DNA of 53,928 bases from an uncultured Bacteroidota bacterium (GTDB lineage: Bacteria > Bacteroidota > Bacteroidia > Flavobacteriales > Flavobacteriaceae), in the NCBI GenBank assembly GCA_902550325.1, contig CACCYT010000002.1, forward strand, positions 1 through 53,928, written 5' to 3'. Below, piece by piece: positions 9,056 through 18,165 of the stretch (the first letter of the stretch is position 1; each line of letters begins with the position of its first letter). The notes below the pieces were generated by a model that was not told the origin of the DNA, searched no databases, and worked only from the letters and a program-made list of their open reading frames with translations. Made by a program: the position numbers and the translations under genes.

Positions 9056-9614
9056 TCAATAAAACTATTATAATAGCCATAAGTAAATGAGTGCTAATTT
9101 TGTAAGGTGCTAAATTTGAATCAACAACTAATTTTCCTAACCATGCTTGGAAAACTATTGCGGATAATATAATTATTGTCAGTGGAATAAAAACCATCTT
9201 TTTAGTTCTCAAAAAAAATGAAAAAATAAACATAACTAGTACTGAAAGTCCTGCTAAAACTCCCAATAATCTATTGATATATTCAAACCAAGTATGCACG
9301 ACATTGAAATCAGTATAATCATGTTTAGTATATTTTATCCAATTTCTCTTTTCAAATTTTTTTGTTGAAATAAAATCATCTTTAGCATTAAAAAAAGTAT
9401 TATTATATAATATCATAATATTTTTTTTATAATAGAAATTTGGCTTCCAAATAAGTTTGGTTTTGTTTGTGGGGGGGATATAATAGCCAAAACATTTTGG
9501 CCAATCTGGACAACCCATTCCACTTCCTGTCATTCTAACTGTGGACCCTGCAAAAATTACTAAAAAGACTAGTATTAGAGAGATTTTAGAAATGAGGATA
9601 AATTTATTTTTCAT
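9015..9614 (-). CDS. ctaA: Heme A synthase, N-terminal fragment (frameshifted)
   Basis: CtaA oxidises the C8 methyl of heme O to the formyl group of heme A, needed for aa3-type cytochrome oxidase, in the inner membrane. This frame has the N-terminal half: GSTVRMTGSGMGCPDWPKC with the first loop, the periplasmic segment, HTWFEYINRLLG (heme-ligand His) and a second His in STHLLMA. It ends at TAA, 199 aa in, where homologs continue. The continuation is found in the +1 frame at 8621-9055. The 5' end overlaps the cca-type gene by 11 bases, so they are probably cotranscribed. Confidence 0.88.
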   Translation of the reverse strand: MKNKFILISKISLILVFLVIFAGSTVRMTGSGMGCPDWPKCFGYYIPPTNKTKLIWKPNFYYKKNIMILYNNTFFNAKDDFISTKKFEKRNWIKYTKHDYTDFNVVHTWFEYINRLLGVLAGLSVLVMFIFSFFLRTKKMVFIPLTIIILSAIVFQAWLGKLVVDSNLAPYKISTHLLMAIIIVLLIVYNIKKTDEIKN

Positions 9615-11028
9615 ACTTCTTTAAACCAATTTCATTACCAATTTTACTCATCAATTCTGTTGCCTGAGCAGAATCATTATTAATATCACCATTGAGAATA
9701 GCTTCTTTAATCTTTTCCTTAATTAAACCTATTTCTTTGCAAGGTTTAATACCAAAATAATTCATTATAAATTCTCCCGAAATTGGTGGTTGAAAGTTTC
9801 TTACTCTGTCTCTTTCCTCTACATCCTTAATCTTATCTCTAACAACTTTAAAATTGTTTAAATATTTTTTTTCAAGTTTTGAATTTTTAGTAGTTATATC
9901 TGCCTCACAAAGTGTCATCAATTCATCAATATCATCACCAGCATCAAAAATTAGTCTTCTTACAGCAGAATCAGTGATTTCATCTGATGATAATATAACA
10001 GGCCTGGAGCTTAATAAAACTAGCTTTTTTACATAATTCAACTTATGATTCAACGGAAGTTTAAGTCTTTTAAAAATCTTAAAAACCATTTTTGATCCTA
10101 CATATTCATGACCATGAAATGACCATCCTTTTTTCTTAGTATATCTTTTTGTTTTTGGTTTCCCAATATCATGTAAAAGTGCCACCCATCTTAACCATAG
10201 GTTGTCAGTGTTTTTACAAATATTATCAAGAACTTGAAGCGTATGATAAAAATTATCTTTGTGTGTTTTCCCTTCAATCTCATCGATACCCTCCAGCTTA
10301 ATAAGTTCTGGAATAATTAGTTCAAGTAAACCAGTATTTTTCAATAAAATAAAACCGATTGACGGTTTTGGTGACAATAAAATTTTATTTAATTCTTCAT
10401 TTATCCTTTCCTTGGAAATTATATTAATTCTTTGTTTTTCATTTTTAATAATTTCAATATTAGAGTCCTTTATTTTAAAATTTAGTTGTGATGCAAATCT
10501 AATTGCTCTCATCATTCTTAGTGGATCATCGTAAAAAGTTATTCTGGGATCTTTGGGTGTTTTTATTATTCCATTCTTTAAGTCATTTACACCACCATAT
10601 AAATCAATTATTTCTCCTTTATCTTTTTTATTTAAGGAAATAGCAATTGAATTAATTGTAAAATCTCTTCTAGAAATATCATCTTCAAATGTTCCAACAG
10701 TGATACTTGGATTTCTAGAGTTTTTCTGATAACTCTCTTTCCTAGATCCTACAAATTCAATTTCAAAACCATTGTAAATTATCATTGCGGTCCCAAAATT
10801 TTTAAAGATTTGCAAATCAACCTTTCCGTATAACTTTTTTTTAATCTCATTGGCAAAAAATATTCCATCACCAACTATTAATATATCAATGTCCTTACTT
10901 TTCCTACCCAGAATTAAGTCTCTTACATATCCTCCAACTAGAAACGCTTTGATTTGTAGTTTAGTAGACAAATCAGAAATTATATTTATAATATCTAAAT
11001 CAAATCTTTTATTAGCTAATACGTTCAT
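9604..11028 (-). CDS. cca: CCA tRNA nucleotidyltransferase / poly(A) polymerase family with HD domain
   Basis: The protein is a class II nucleotidyltransferase that adds or repairs the 3' CCA of tRNA; a poly(A) polymerase role cannot be excluded from sequence. The nucleotidyltransferase core begins with GGYVRDLILG (32-41) and the metal-binding DID (46-48). The RNA-binding neck and body follow, with RRDFTINSIAI and the RMMRAIRFA segment. A C-terminal HD phosphohydrolase domain contains LLHDIGKPKT. The length of 474 aa matches Bacteroidota homologs. The start ATG overlaps the tsaC stop by one base (TAATG), so the two are translationally coupled. Confidence 0.93.
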   Translation of the reverse strand: MNVLANKRFDLDIINIISDLSTKLQIKAFLVGGYVRDLILGRKSKDIDILIVGDGIFFANEIKKKLYGKVDLQIFKNFGTAMIIYNGFEIEFVGSRKESYQKNSRNPSITVGTFEDDISRRDFTINSIAISLNKKDKGEIIDLYGGVNDLKNGIIKTPKDPRITFYDDPLRMMRAIRFASQLNFKIKDSNIEIIKNEKQRINIISKERINEELNKILLSPKPSIGFILLKNTGLLELIIPELIKLEGIDEIEGKTHKDNFYHTLQVLDNICKNTDNLWLRWVALLHDIGKPKTKRYTKKKGWSFHGHEYVGSKMVFKIFKRLKLPLNHKLNYVKKLVLLSSRPVILSSDEITDSAVRRLIFDAGDDIDELMTLCEADITTKNSKLEKKYLNNFKVVRDKIKDVEERDRVRNFQPPISGEFIMNYFGIKPCKEIGLIKEKIKEAILNGDINNDSAQATELMSKIGNEIGLKKYEK

Positions 11029-11567
11029 TAATTTCTTATTATTTTTACATTAGAATTATCATCAATTCTTATAATTCTTGAGGATTTATTTTTTTGGTTA
11101 TTATCAAAATTTATACTACAGTTAACTAGATCCAACAAATCTTTGTCAATTTGCTCAAAATATTTTGGAACTTTTTTACCAGTAAAATTAGCTGATGTTG
11201 ATGTAATGGGCTTTTTTAGGTTTTGTATAAGTTGAAGACATATTTTATTTTTTGGAATTCTGACGGCAATACTTTTTGGATAGCTTTCTAGGTTTTTACT
11301 TTTGGAAAAAATTACTGTTGTTGGCTCACCAGAGTTAAGTAAATAATCCAATGATATGTTAGGAACATTGGAAACATATTTTTTTACCATCTCCAAACTA
11401 TCCATTAAACAAATTAAAGGTGTATTAGGTTCTCTTTTTTTTATTTTATTAATCTTTAAAATTGAATTTATATTTGTTGCATCACAACCAATTCCATAAA
11501 CAGTATCCGTAGGATAAACAATAATTCCTCCAGCTGATAATATTTTCAAACATTTATCTGTGACCAT
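11028..11567 (-). CDS. tsaC: Threonylcarbamoyl-AMP synthase (YrdC/TsaC type)
   Basis: This enzyme makes threonylcarbamoyl-AMP from Thr, bicarbonate and ATP, the first step of t6A37 modification of ANN-decoding tRNAs. The YrdC fold is shown by YPTDTVYGIGCD near residues 18-29, KKREPNTPLI (the KR-x-P loop), AVRIPKN and the ITSTSANFTGK segment. At 179 aa it is the short single-domain form without a Sua5 C-terminal domain. It is cotranscribed with the CCA enzyme downstream (1-base overlap), which makes a small tRNA-maturation pair. dapD lies 9 bases upstream. Confidence 0.93.
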   Translation of the reverse strand: MVTDKCLKILSAGGIIVYPTDTVYGIGCDATNINSILKINKIKKREPNTPLICLMDSLEMVKKYVSNVPNISLDYLLNSGEPTTVIFSKSKNLESYPKSIAVRIPKNKICLQLIQNLKKPITSTSANFTGKKVPKYFEQIDKDLLDLVNCSINFDNNQKNKSSRIIRIDDNSNVKIIRN

Positions 11568-11576
11568 TTAAATGTA

Positions 11577-12383
11577 TTAAGCAGAAACATTATAATCTCT
11601 TAACGCTTCATTTAATGAAGTTTTTTTATTGGTGCTATCTTTTCTTTTCCCAATAATGAGAGCACATGGCACATTATATTGACCTGCACTAAAGTCTTTG
11701 GTTACCGATCCAGGAATAACAACTGAGTTTTCAGGGATGTAACCTTTATAAAATATTGGTTTATTATTTGTTACATCAATAATTTTAGTTGATGCTGTTA
11801 AAACGACATTAGCACCTAAAACTGCTTGTCTTTCAATTCTAACACCTTCGACAATTATACACCTTGAGCCAATAAATACATCATCCTCAATGATAACAGG
11901 TGCTGCTTGAACAGGTTCCAAAACACCGCCAATTCCAACACCTCCACTCAAGTGCACATTTTTACCAATTTGAGCGCAACTTCCAACAGTAGCCCATGTA
12001 TCAATCATAGTACCTGAGCCAATATTAGAACCAATATTTACGTAGCTTGGCATTAAAATAACCCCTTTGCTAATGAAAGACCCATACCTTGCAATTGCAT
12101 GAGGAACAACACGAACACCTTTTTCTTTATAATTAGTTTTTAATTTAATCTTATCATGAAATTCAAATGGTCCTAGCTCAATAGTTTTCATTTCCATAAG
12201 TGGAAAATATAATATTACAGCTTTTTTAATCCATTCATGCACAACCCATTTTTCATTTATTTTTTCCGCAACTTTTATTTCACCACTATCTAATTTATCA
12301 ACTGTGGATTTTATTGCTTCTGAATACCTACTTTCTTCTAAAAGTTCCCTATTTTTCCATACATTTTCTATGAGTTCTTTCAT
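11577..12383 (-). CDS. dapD: 2,3,4,5-tetrahydropyridine-2,6-dicarboxylate N-succinyltransferase DapD
   Basis: DapD transfers succinyl from succinyl-CoA to tetrahydrodipicolinate in the succinylase branch of diaminopimelate and lysine synthesis. A helical N-terminal domain (about 1-90) precedes a left-handed beta-helix of hexapeptide repeats (about 100-235), with MPSYVNIGSNIGSGTMIDTW, GGVGIGGVLEPVQA and EDDVFIGSRC as recognisable turns. The 268 aa length is typical. Together with lysA at 2444 it shows that this organism uses the succinylase route. The promoter is probably the TAnnTTTG element at 12395-12402, 11 bases before the ATG. Confidence 0.96.
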   Translation of the reverse strand: MKELIENVWKNRELLEESRYSEAIKSTVDKLDSGEIKVAEKINEKWVVHEWIKKAVILYFPLMEMKTIELGPFEFHDKIKLKTNYKEKGVRVVPHAIARYGSFISKGVILMPSYVNIGSNIGSGTMIDTWATVGSCAQIGKNVHLSGGVGIGGVLEPVQAAPVIIEDDVFIGSRCIIVEGVRIERQAVLGANVVLTASTKIIDVTNNKPIFYKGYIPENSVVIPGSVTKDFSAGQYNVPCALIIGKRKDSTNKKTSLNEALRDYNVSA

Positions 12384-12394
12384 CTTTTTTTTTG

Positions 12395-12402
12395 CAAATA
12401 TA
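12395..12402 (-). promoter_or_regulatory. Candidate -7 element for dapD
   Basis: Read on the minus strand this is TATATTTG, an exact TAnnTTTG. It is followed by C, nine A, G and the ATG. The predicted leader is only a few bases and almost all A. Confidence 0.5.
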
Positions 12403-12437
12403 ATTTATACAAAATCAATTACTTAAACTTAAATATT

Positions 12438-12445
12438 TAATTTTG
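12438..12445 (+). promoter_or_regulatory. Candidate -7 element for the ruvX-def-mazG operon
   Basis: TAATTTTG is an exact TAnnTTTG match ending 4 bases before the ATG of ruvX. A leaderless transcript is predicted. It shares a 66-base divergent promoter region with dapD. Confidence 0.5.
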
Positions 12446-12449
12446 TTAT

Positions 12450-12863
12450 ATGAGTAAAATTTTAGCAATAGATTATGGTGAGAAAAGGTGCGGTTTTGCT
12501 ATTAGTGATGAAGATCAATTAATTGCATTCCCACTTGAAACTATTGATAATAAAGAGATCTATCATTATATAAAAAATATTATTAGAGATGAGAATATTG
12601 AAAAGTTTGTTGTTGGTTTACCAAAAAATAATATCAATAACCTTTTTACTATAGAGAAAGAAATAAAATTGTTTATAAAAAAAATTAAATTAGAATATCC
12701 ATTTCTAAGTATTTTTAGGGTTGATGAGAGATTTACATCAACCATAGCCAGACTTACTATTGCAAAATCTGATTTAAAAAAAACAAAAAGAGAAAATAAA
12801 AAATTAATTGATAAAATTAGTGCCACATTAATTCTACAATCATATTTAAAAAAATTATTATGA
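12450..12863 (+). CDS. ruvX: Putative pre-16S rRNA nuclease RuvX/YqgF
   Basis: This RNase H-fold protein is implicated in maturing the 5' end of 16S rRNA (YqgF family). The opening IDYGEKRCGFAIS supplies the first catalytic Asp, VGLPKN is the central strand, and VDERFTSTIA followed by a C-terminal Asp (LIDKISATLIL) completes the motif set. The 137 aa length is typical. The stop overlaps the def start by four bases (ATGA), so translation of the two is coupled. Confidence 0.94.
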   Translation: MSKILAIDYGEKRCGFAISDEDQLIAFPLETIDNKEIYHYIKNIIRDENIEKFVVGLPKNNINNLFTIEKEIKLFIKKIKLEYPFLSIFRVDERFTSTIARLTIAKSDLKKTKRENKKLIDKISATLILQSYLKKLL

Positions 12864-13426
12864 TATTACCAATTTTAGCATATGGACACCCTCTGTTAAG
12901 GAAAGAATGTCAACTAATAGAACAAAATTCTGATGATTTACAAAATCTAATTTCAAATATGTGGGAAACAATGTATAATGCAGAAGGTGTTGGACTGGCA
13001 GCTCCACAAGTTGGCGTAAATAAGAAAATATTTATAATAGATGCAAATCCACTGTTCTCTGTAGATCACGAAATATCTGATTTTGAAAAGCTAAACTCAA
13101 AAAAAGTTTTTATAAATCCAGAGATTACTCTGATTAATAATGATGAATGTTCTTTTAATGAAGGTTGTTTAAGTATCCCTGATATTAGAGCTGAAATTAA
13201 AAGACCTAATACAATTAGAGTTAATTATAATGATGAAGATTTTAATTATAATTCTAAAGTTTTTGAGGGTCTATTAGCGAGGGTTATTTTACATGAGAAT
13301 GATCATATTAATGGAGTACTATTTACTGATAAAATTTCAAGCTTTAAAAGAAAAATAATTGAAAAAAAATTAGATAAAATAAAAAAAGGTAAAATAGAAA
13401 CTGACTACAAAATGAGTTTTCTATAA
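12860..13426 (+). CDS. def: Peptide deformylase
   Basis: Peptide deformylase removes the formyl group from the initiator Met of nascent proteins. All three family motifs are intact: GVGLAAPQ (43-50), EGCLS (101-105, metal-ligand Cys103) and HENDH (145-149, metal-ligand His145 and His149 with the catalytic Glu). The length of 188 aa fits the type I enzymes of Bacteroidota. It sits between ruvX (4-base overlap) and mazG (1-base overlap) in a tight operon. Confidence 0.97.
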   Translation: MILPILAYGHPLLRKECQLIEQNSDDLQNLISNMWETMYNAEGVGLAAPQVGVNKKIFIIDANPLFSVDHEISDFEKLNSKKVFINPEITLINNDECSFNEGCLSIPDIRAEIKRPNTIRVNYNDEDFNYNSKVFEGLLARVILHENDHINGVLFTDKISSFKRKIIEKKLDKIKKGKIETDYKMSFL

Positions 13427-14199
13427 TGAAAGAATTAGAAAAACTATTAAAAATCATGGATGATTTAAGATCCAAATGTCCATGGGATAAAAAACAAACA
13501 CTTGGTAGCTTGAAGAATTTAACTATTGAAGAAACCTACGAACTAACAGAAGCAATAGAAAATAAAAACTTTAAAAATATAAAAGAAGAACTTGGCGATT
13601 TATTATTACATATAGTTTTTTATTCTAAAATAGCATCAGAAAAGAATGAGTTTGATTTTAAAGATGTTGTAAATCATTTATGTGATAAATTAATTTACAG
13701 ACATCCCCACATTTATGGTAGTTTAGTTGTTAACACTGAAGAGGAGGTGAAATTAAATTGGGAAAATTTAAAATCAAAAAAAACAAAAAAAAGTATACTT
13801 TCAGGGATACCACAAAAATTGCCAATTATTCTTAAAGCTTTGAGAGCTCAGGATAAAGCTTCCAGTTTAGGATTTGATTGGGATTCGATTCTTTCAGTAA
13901 AATCTAAATTAGAGGAAGAAATAGATGAATTAAATATTGAGATTAATAAAACAAATAAACAAAAAATTGAGAATGAGTTTGGTGATGTAATGTTCACTCT
14001 GATTAATTATTCAAGATTTTTAAAAATAGATCCTGAGAATAGTTTAAAAAAATCAACAAACAAGTTTATAGGTAGATTTAAGATCCTTGAAAAAATAGTA
14101 AAAAGAAAAAAACAAAAGATCAATCAGCTTGACAACAAAGAGCTAAATATGTTATGGAATAAGTCAAAAAAAATATATGATTCAAATAAAATAGTTTAA
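13426..14199 (+). CDS. mazG: Nucleoside triphosphate pyrophosphohydrolase MazG
   Basis: MazG hydrolyses (d)NTPs to the monophosphates, a house-cleaning role and in some species a modulator of ppGpp levels. The protein has two MazG domains. The first holds CPWDKKQT, the EE pair at 35-36 and EELGD (54-58). The second holds KLEEEIDEL and EFGDVMFTLINY. The 257 aa length is the full E. coli-like form. The start codon overlaps the def stop (TAATG). The 3' end overlaps the convergent DUF349 gene by 18 bases. Confidence 0.95.
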   Translation: MKELEKLLKIMDDLRSKCPWDKKQTLGSLKNLTIEETYELTEAIENKNFKNIKEELGDLLLHIVFYSKIASEKNEFDFKDVVNHLCDKLIYRHPHIYGSLVVNTEEEVKLNWENLKSKKTKKSILSGIPQKLPIILKALRAQDKASSLGFDWDSILSVKSKLEEEIDELNIEINKTNKQKIENEFGDVMFTLINYSRFLKIDPENSLKKSTNKFIGRFKILEKIVKRKKQKINQLDNKELNMLWNKSKKIYDSNKIV

Positions 14200-15588
14200 T
14201 TTTTTCTTTTGTAAAATTAGATCATTATTGAATTTTTCTATTTGATTATGAACATTTTTAAAAATTGAATCAGCTTTATCAGATTTTATAAATGTAAGGT
14301 TATTTTCAAGTTGACCAATCTGCTTTTTTATTTCATCAATTTTTTTCTTGATTTTTATTTTAGCTTGTGTTTTTTCCTTATCAGACATTAAACTTGATTT
14401 TATTTTTAAAATATTAGAGTCAATATCAGATTGAAGATGACCTACATCTTTAAATTTTTTACTTAAAAAATCTGAGAGTTCATTTAATTGTTTTATTGGA
14501 ATTGAAACATCTACATCTGAAAGTTTTTTAATTTCATCATCTATATTTTCTTTTGATAGATTTTCTTTAATTTCATTAATTACTTTATCAATTCTCTCAA
14601 AATTGTTTTTTTCAGTTTTTCTTTTTTCTGAAAGATTATCCCCAATCTTTTCATAAAAATAATTTAATAAATCGAAGAAAACTTTTCTATTATTTTTATT
14701 TTTTCTATATGGAACATTTTCAATATTATTAAATTTCTTCTTCAGTTCTTGAAGATCTTTATTGGTTAATACTTTGTTTTCCTTTTGGAAATCTTTCAGA
14801 TTTTCAATTAATTCATTTTGTCTGTTTATGTTGTTTGAATATTCTTTTTTTAATGTTTTAAAAAAAGAATTTTTTTCAATTAGAAGTTTTTTATTTATTT
14901 TTTTGAATGTACTCCACAGTTCTTCATTTTCAATATCATCAAGCGGTCCAATATTTATGAATTTTTCTTTATGTTTTTCATAGGATTCGATTTTTTTTAT
15001 CCATGATACTTTATCTTTACATTCTTGATCGCAAATTGACTCCATATTAATTATCAAATTTTTTTTGTTTTCAAGACTTTGTTTTATATGTTTTTCCTTA
15101 TTAATTAAATAATCCTTTTTTGAATCTTTAATTCTTTTTATGCAATCATCAAACTCCTTATTTAATTTTGTTTCATAACTGTGCTTTGTGGGTCCTGTTA
15201 AAAAATTCCACCTTTTTATAATTTTTAAGGATTCCTTATATGCTTTAATTTTGTTACCGTAATCAGTTATTCTCTTTATATTATTTATTAAATCTTTTTT
15301 TTCAATCAAATTTTTATCTAAATTTTTTTCTTTAAAATCGTGATTCAAATAAACTAAATCGTAGTATAATTTAACTTGATGTTTGTAAGAATTATTTAAG
15401 TTAAAAGATTGGTGGCTTGGAACTTTTCCAACATTTATCCACTTTCTTCTTATAGAGTTGAAAATTTTTTCTTTCTCCTCTATTTTAACTTTACTTAAGT
15501 TAAGAGTCTTTAAACTTTCAATTAATTTTGTTTTCTTTTGAAAGTTTTCTTTAAAATTTATAGTTATTCTCCTTTTATTTTCACTCAT
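14182..15588 (-). CDS. DUF349 repeat protein
   Basis: This is a Lys/Glu-rich, largely helical protein of 468 aa built of several DUF349-type helical repeats. The recurring signature is a Trp followed by a short spacer and a Gly-Pro/Val turn, for example RRKWINVGKVPS, IKRWNFLTGPTK and the WSTFKKI region after NIGPLDD. A long charged coiled-coil C-terminus follows. There is no signal peptide or membrane segment, so it is probably cytoplasmic. DUF349 proteins are common in Bacteroidota and their function is not established. It is followed on the same strand by no close gene and is preceded by aroE 39 bases upstream. Confidence 0.85.
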   Translation of the reverse strand: MSENKRRITINFKENFQKKTKLIESLKTLNLSKVKIEEKEKIFNSIRRKWINVGKVPSHQSFNLNNSYKHQVKLYYDLVYLNHDFKEKNLDKNLIEKKDLINNIKRITDYGNKIKAYKESLKIIKRWNFLTGPTKHSYETKLNKEFDDCIKRIKDSKKDYLINKEKHIKQSLENKKNLIINMESICDQECKDKVSWIKKIESYEKHKEKFINIGPLDDIENEELWSTFKKINKKLLIEKNSFFKTLKKEYSNNINRQNELIENLKDFQKENKVLTNKDLQELKKKFNNIENVPYRKNKNNRKVFFDLLNYFYEKIGDNLSEKRKTEKNNFERIDKVINEIKENLSKENIDDEIKKLSDVDVSIPIKQLNELSDFLSKKFKDVGHLQSDIDSNILKIKSSLMSDKEKTQAKIKIKKKIDEIKKQIGQLENNLTFIKSDKADSIFKNVHNQIEKFNNDLILQKKKLNYFI

Positions 15589-15627
15589 TGGAAGAAAGTA
15601 ATATTTCTTTAAGTTAATAATATTTTA

Positions 15628-16350
15628 TTAACTGTTCCATATGTTCCAACTTTCCTCTGCTTGATTCTCCAGCATTTTTAATCCATTCATTATCTTGGCT
15701 CCTAATTTTTCGGATTTTTTCAAAAATTTTGTTTTTTTTGGATTATATATTAAGTCATAACAAAAATTCTTTTCTGAAATATTTTTAAAATCTAATGGTG
15801 GACAATCTTTTAAGTTTGGAAATGTTCCCAAAGGAGTTGTATTAATTATCAGGTCACATTTTGGGATATGTTTTTTTTGTGATGAGTATTTGTAAAATGC
15901 TGGGTTTAATTTTCTTGAGAAGATCATATATGGAATTTTTTTAGTTCTAAGAGCAAAAGCAATTGCTTTTGATGCTCCACCACTTCCCAAAATAGCAGCT
16001 TTTGTGAAATTTAAACCATCAATAGTTTTTAAAAAGCCTATGTAATCTGTGTTATAACCTATAAGCTTTCCTTTTTTAATTTTTATTGTATTGACTGCCC
16101 CAATTTCTTTAGCACTTTTATCAACAACATCTAAAAGGTTAATTATTTTTTCTTTGTAAGGAATCGTGACATTAAACCCACTGAAATCTTTTGATTTAAT
16201 TTTTTTAAAATCTTTAATATCATTTATATCACAATTGACATATTCGCAATAAGTTAAATTCTGTTTTTTGAATTTTTTTGAAAAATATTGTCTAGAAAAT
16301 GAATAGTCTATATTCCTACCAATTAGACCGAACCTTTTTATTTTTGACAT
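15628..16350 (-). CDS. aroE: Shikimate dehydrogenase AroE
   Basis: AroE reduces 3-dehydroshikimate to shikimate with NADPH in aromatic amino acid synthesis. The substrate domain shows FGLIGRNIDYSFS, the catalytic lysine K66 in NVTIPYKE, and the catalytic aspartate D102 in NTDYIG. The Rossmann domain shows GSGGASKA (122-129) and the late ...GLKMLENQAEESW helix. The length of 240 aa is slightly short compared with the usual 245-290. The start overlaps the end of the upstream DUF368 gene by 35 bases, so it is probably translated from the same message. Confidence 0.94.
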   Translation of the reverse strand: MSKIKRFGLIGRNIDYSFSRQYFSKKFKKQNLTYCEYVNCDINDIKDFKKIKSKDFSGFNVTIPYKEKIINLLDVVDKSAKEIGAVNTIKIKKGKLIGYNTDYIGFLKTIDGLNFTKAAILGSGGASKAIAFALRTKKIPYMIFSRKLNPAFYKYSSQKKHIPKCDLIINTTPLGTFPNLKDCPPLDFKNISEKNFCYDLIYNPKKTKFLKKSEKLGAKIMNGLKMLENQAEESWNIWNS

Positions 16351-17269
16351 AATTATCAGTTAATATCATTAAAAATAATACTATTAGAATTATTAAAACA
16401 GTATATAGATCTCCCAAATTTAAATATTCAATGGAATGTCGATTATTATCAAATTGTTTAAACTGGTTCCAAGGCCAAACTATTGGTAGGGTGCCAACAA
16501 CAAATCCAATTATCATAAAATTTAAATGACGAGGGTATTTTCTTGAGATAAAACTTAAAAATCTAGACAAACTTATAAGACCAATGACAGATCCTAAAAA
16601 AAATGTTATCAATACATATAATAAAATTTCGCTCACTTGAAAGTTTGTTCCAACTAATAAATTTGACATTAAGTTGTAAAAATTATTTACAGAATCAACC
16701 AAAAGTAGCTTGTAATTTCCAAGGACTATAAGAATAAAAGAACCCGAAAGACCTGGTATGGTTATACCACAAATACTAATATACCCACAAAAAAAAATAA
16801 AAATTAGATTTCTATTTTCTGTCATTGGATCTATAAAACTAACAACTAAGCCAATAGTAAAACTGCTAATCAATATTAGAGTTTTTATTTTATCAATATT
16901 GTTTATTTTTTTTACTAATAAAAAGACAGATCCTAGGATTAATCCAAAAAAACAGCCCCAAACTTGCAATTGAAAATTATCTAAAAAATAATCTAGAATT
17001 TTAGATGTTGTAAAGTAGCTAACTATCATTCCAAGTGACAATGTGAATAAAAAAAATGAATTAATTTCATTAAAAAATAAAGTAATTTGTTTTTTACTAT
17101 TAATAAAATTTCTTAATCCAATTTTTTTCAAAGACATCATCAAGTGATCATAAAATCCAACAATTATGGCGTATAAACCTCCAGAAATTCCCGGCAATTT
17201 ATTTATAGTTCCCATGATTAGTCCGTGAAGGAAAATTTCAATAAATAAAGATTTATTCCAGTCTTTCAT
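16316..17269 (-). CDS. DUF368 membrane protein, second of a tandem pair (PopT-like C55-P translocase)
   Basis: This is a polytopic inner-membrane protein of 317 aa with about eight hydrophobic segments. Two DUF368 signature loops mark an internal inverted duplication: LPGISGGLYAIIVGFYDHL near the N-terminus and IPGLSGSFILIVLGNY in the middle. DUF368 proteins have been shown in Vibrio and staphylococci to recycle undecaprenyl phosphate (PopT), so the same role in cell-envelope carrier recycling is inferred here. The start abuts the upstream DUF368 paralog (stop and start share one base), and the 3' end overlaps aroE by 35 bases. Confidence 0.87.
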   Translation of the reverse strand: MKDWNKSLFIEIFLHGLIMGTINKLPGISGGLYAIIVGFYDHLMMSLKKIGLRNFINSKKQITLFFNEINSFFLFTLSLGMIVSYFTTSKILDYFLDNFQLQVWGCFFGLILGSVFLLVKKINNIDKIKTLILISSFTIGLVVSFIDPMTENRNLIFIFFCGYISICGITIPGLSGSFILIVLGNYKLLLVDSVNNFYNLMSNLLVGTNFQVSEILLYVLITFFLGSVIGLISLSRFLSFISRKYPRHLNFMIIGFVVGTLPIVWPWNQFKQFDNNRHSIEYLNLGDLYTVLIILIVLFLMILTDNYVKNKKVRSNW

Positions 17270-18156
17270 TAAATTTTCATTTTAAGCTTAGAAAAAACAA
17301 TAACACAAATAATTCCTGTCAAAATAAAAAAAATAGATGAGGGATTTTTGTAAAAAAATTCAGTTAAACTTTCAAAAAAACTTGAATCATATCTCAATTC
17401 CATGGGTAATACTTTTGGAAGCGATCCTATTATTAAGCCAATAAGAGTTACGAATGTTGATTTTTTAAAGTTTAATAATAAATATTTAATAAACTTTGAG
17501 AAAAATATTATTCCAATTACAAAGCCAAATCCAAATATGCAAACTATTTTAATTGAGTCTATATCTAGAAATAAATTTGATATTTTATCAATTAAAAACT
17601 CGTATGTTCCGAGGATAATTAAAATATAAGCTCCAGAAATGCCTGGTAAAATCATGGCCAAAGAGCAAATAACTCCACACAGAAAAATATATAAAATTGT
17701 AACCTTGGGTTCAAAAGAAGACATGTTGAAAATCATGAAACTAGATAATATTGAAAAAATCAGTAAAAATATATATTGAACCTGAATAAGGCGAATTTGA
17801 TGGATAGATCTGTAAAGTATAATTATACTAAATAATATTAGACCTAGAAAAAAGGACCTTAATTCAATATTAAAATTAGTTAATAAATAAGTCAATAATT
17901 TACTGAATGATAAAATACTGAATAGAATTCCAGAGAATAATATTAAAAGAAAATCAAATTTTTTTTTTGTGAACTGATTAATTAAATCACCATCAAAAAT
18001 TTTAAGATTTATATTATTTAATGCTTCTATAAAATCTTCATAAATACCAGTGATAAATGCTATGGTTCCACCTGAAATTCCTGGAACAAGATCAGCGATT
18101 CCCATTAACATTCCCTTGAGAAATATAATTATTGAATTGCCTAATTTTGAAATCAT
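17269..18156 (-). CDS. DUF368 membrane protein, first of a tandem pair (PopT-like C55-P translocase)
   Basis: This is a 295 aa membrane protein of the same family as its downstream neighbour but clearly diverged from it. The duplicated signature is present as DLVPGISGGTIAFITGIYEDF and ILPGISGAYILIILGTYEF. About eight membrane segments are apparent. The inferred role is to flip undecaprenyl phosphate back across the inner membrane. It lies 9 bases downstream of the TPR gene, so TPR, DUF368, DUF368 and aroE look like one operon. Confidence 0.87.
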   Translation of the reverse strand: MISKLGNSIIIFLKGMLMGIADLVPGISGGTIAFITGIYEDFIEALNNINLKIFDGDLINQFTKKKFDFLLILFSGILFSILSFSKLLTYLLTNFNIELRSFFLGLILFSIIILYRSIHQIRLIQVQYIFLLIFSILSSFMIFNMSSFEPKVTILYIFLCGVICSLAMILPGISGAYILIILGTYEFLIDKISNLFLDIDSIKIVCIFGFGFVIGIIFFSKFIKYLLLNFKKSTFVTLIGLIIGSLPKVLPMELRYDSSFFESLTEFFYKNPSSIFFILTGIICVIVFSKLKMKI

Positions 18157-18165
18157 AGGACTAAC

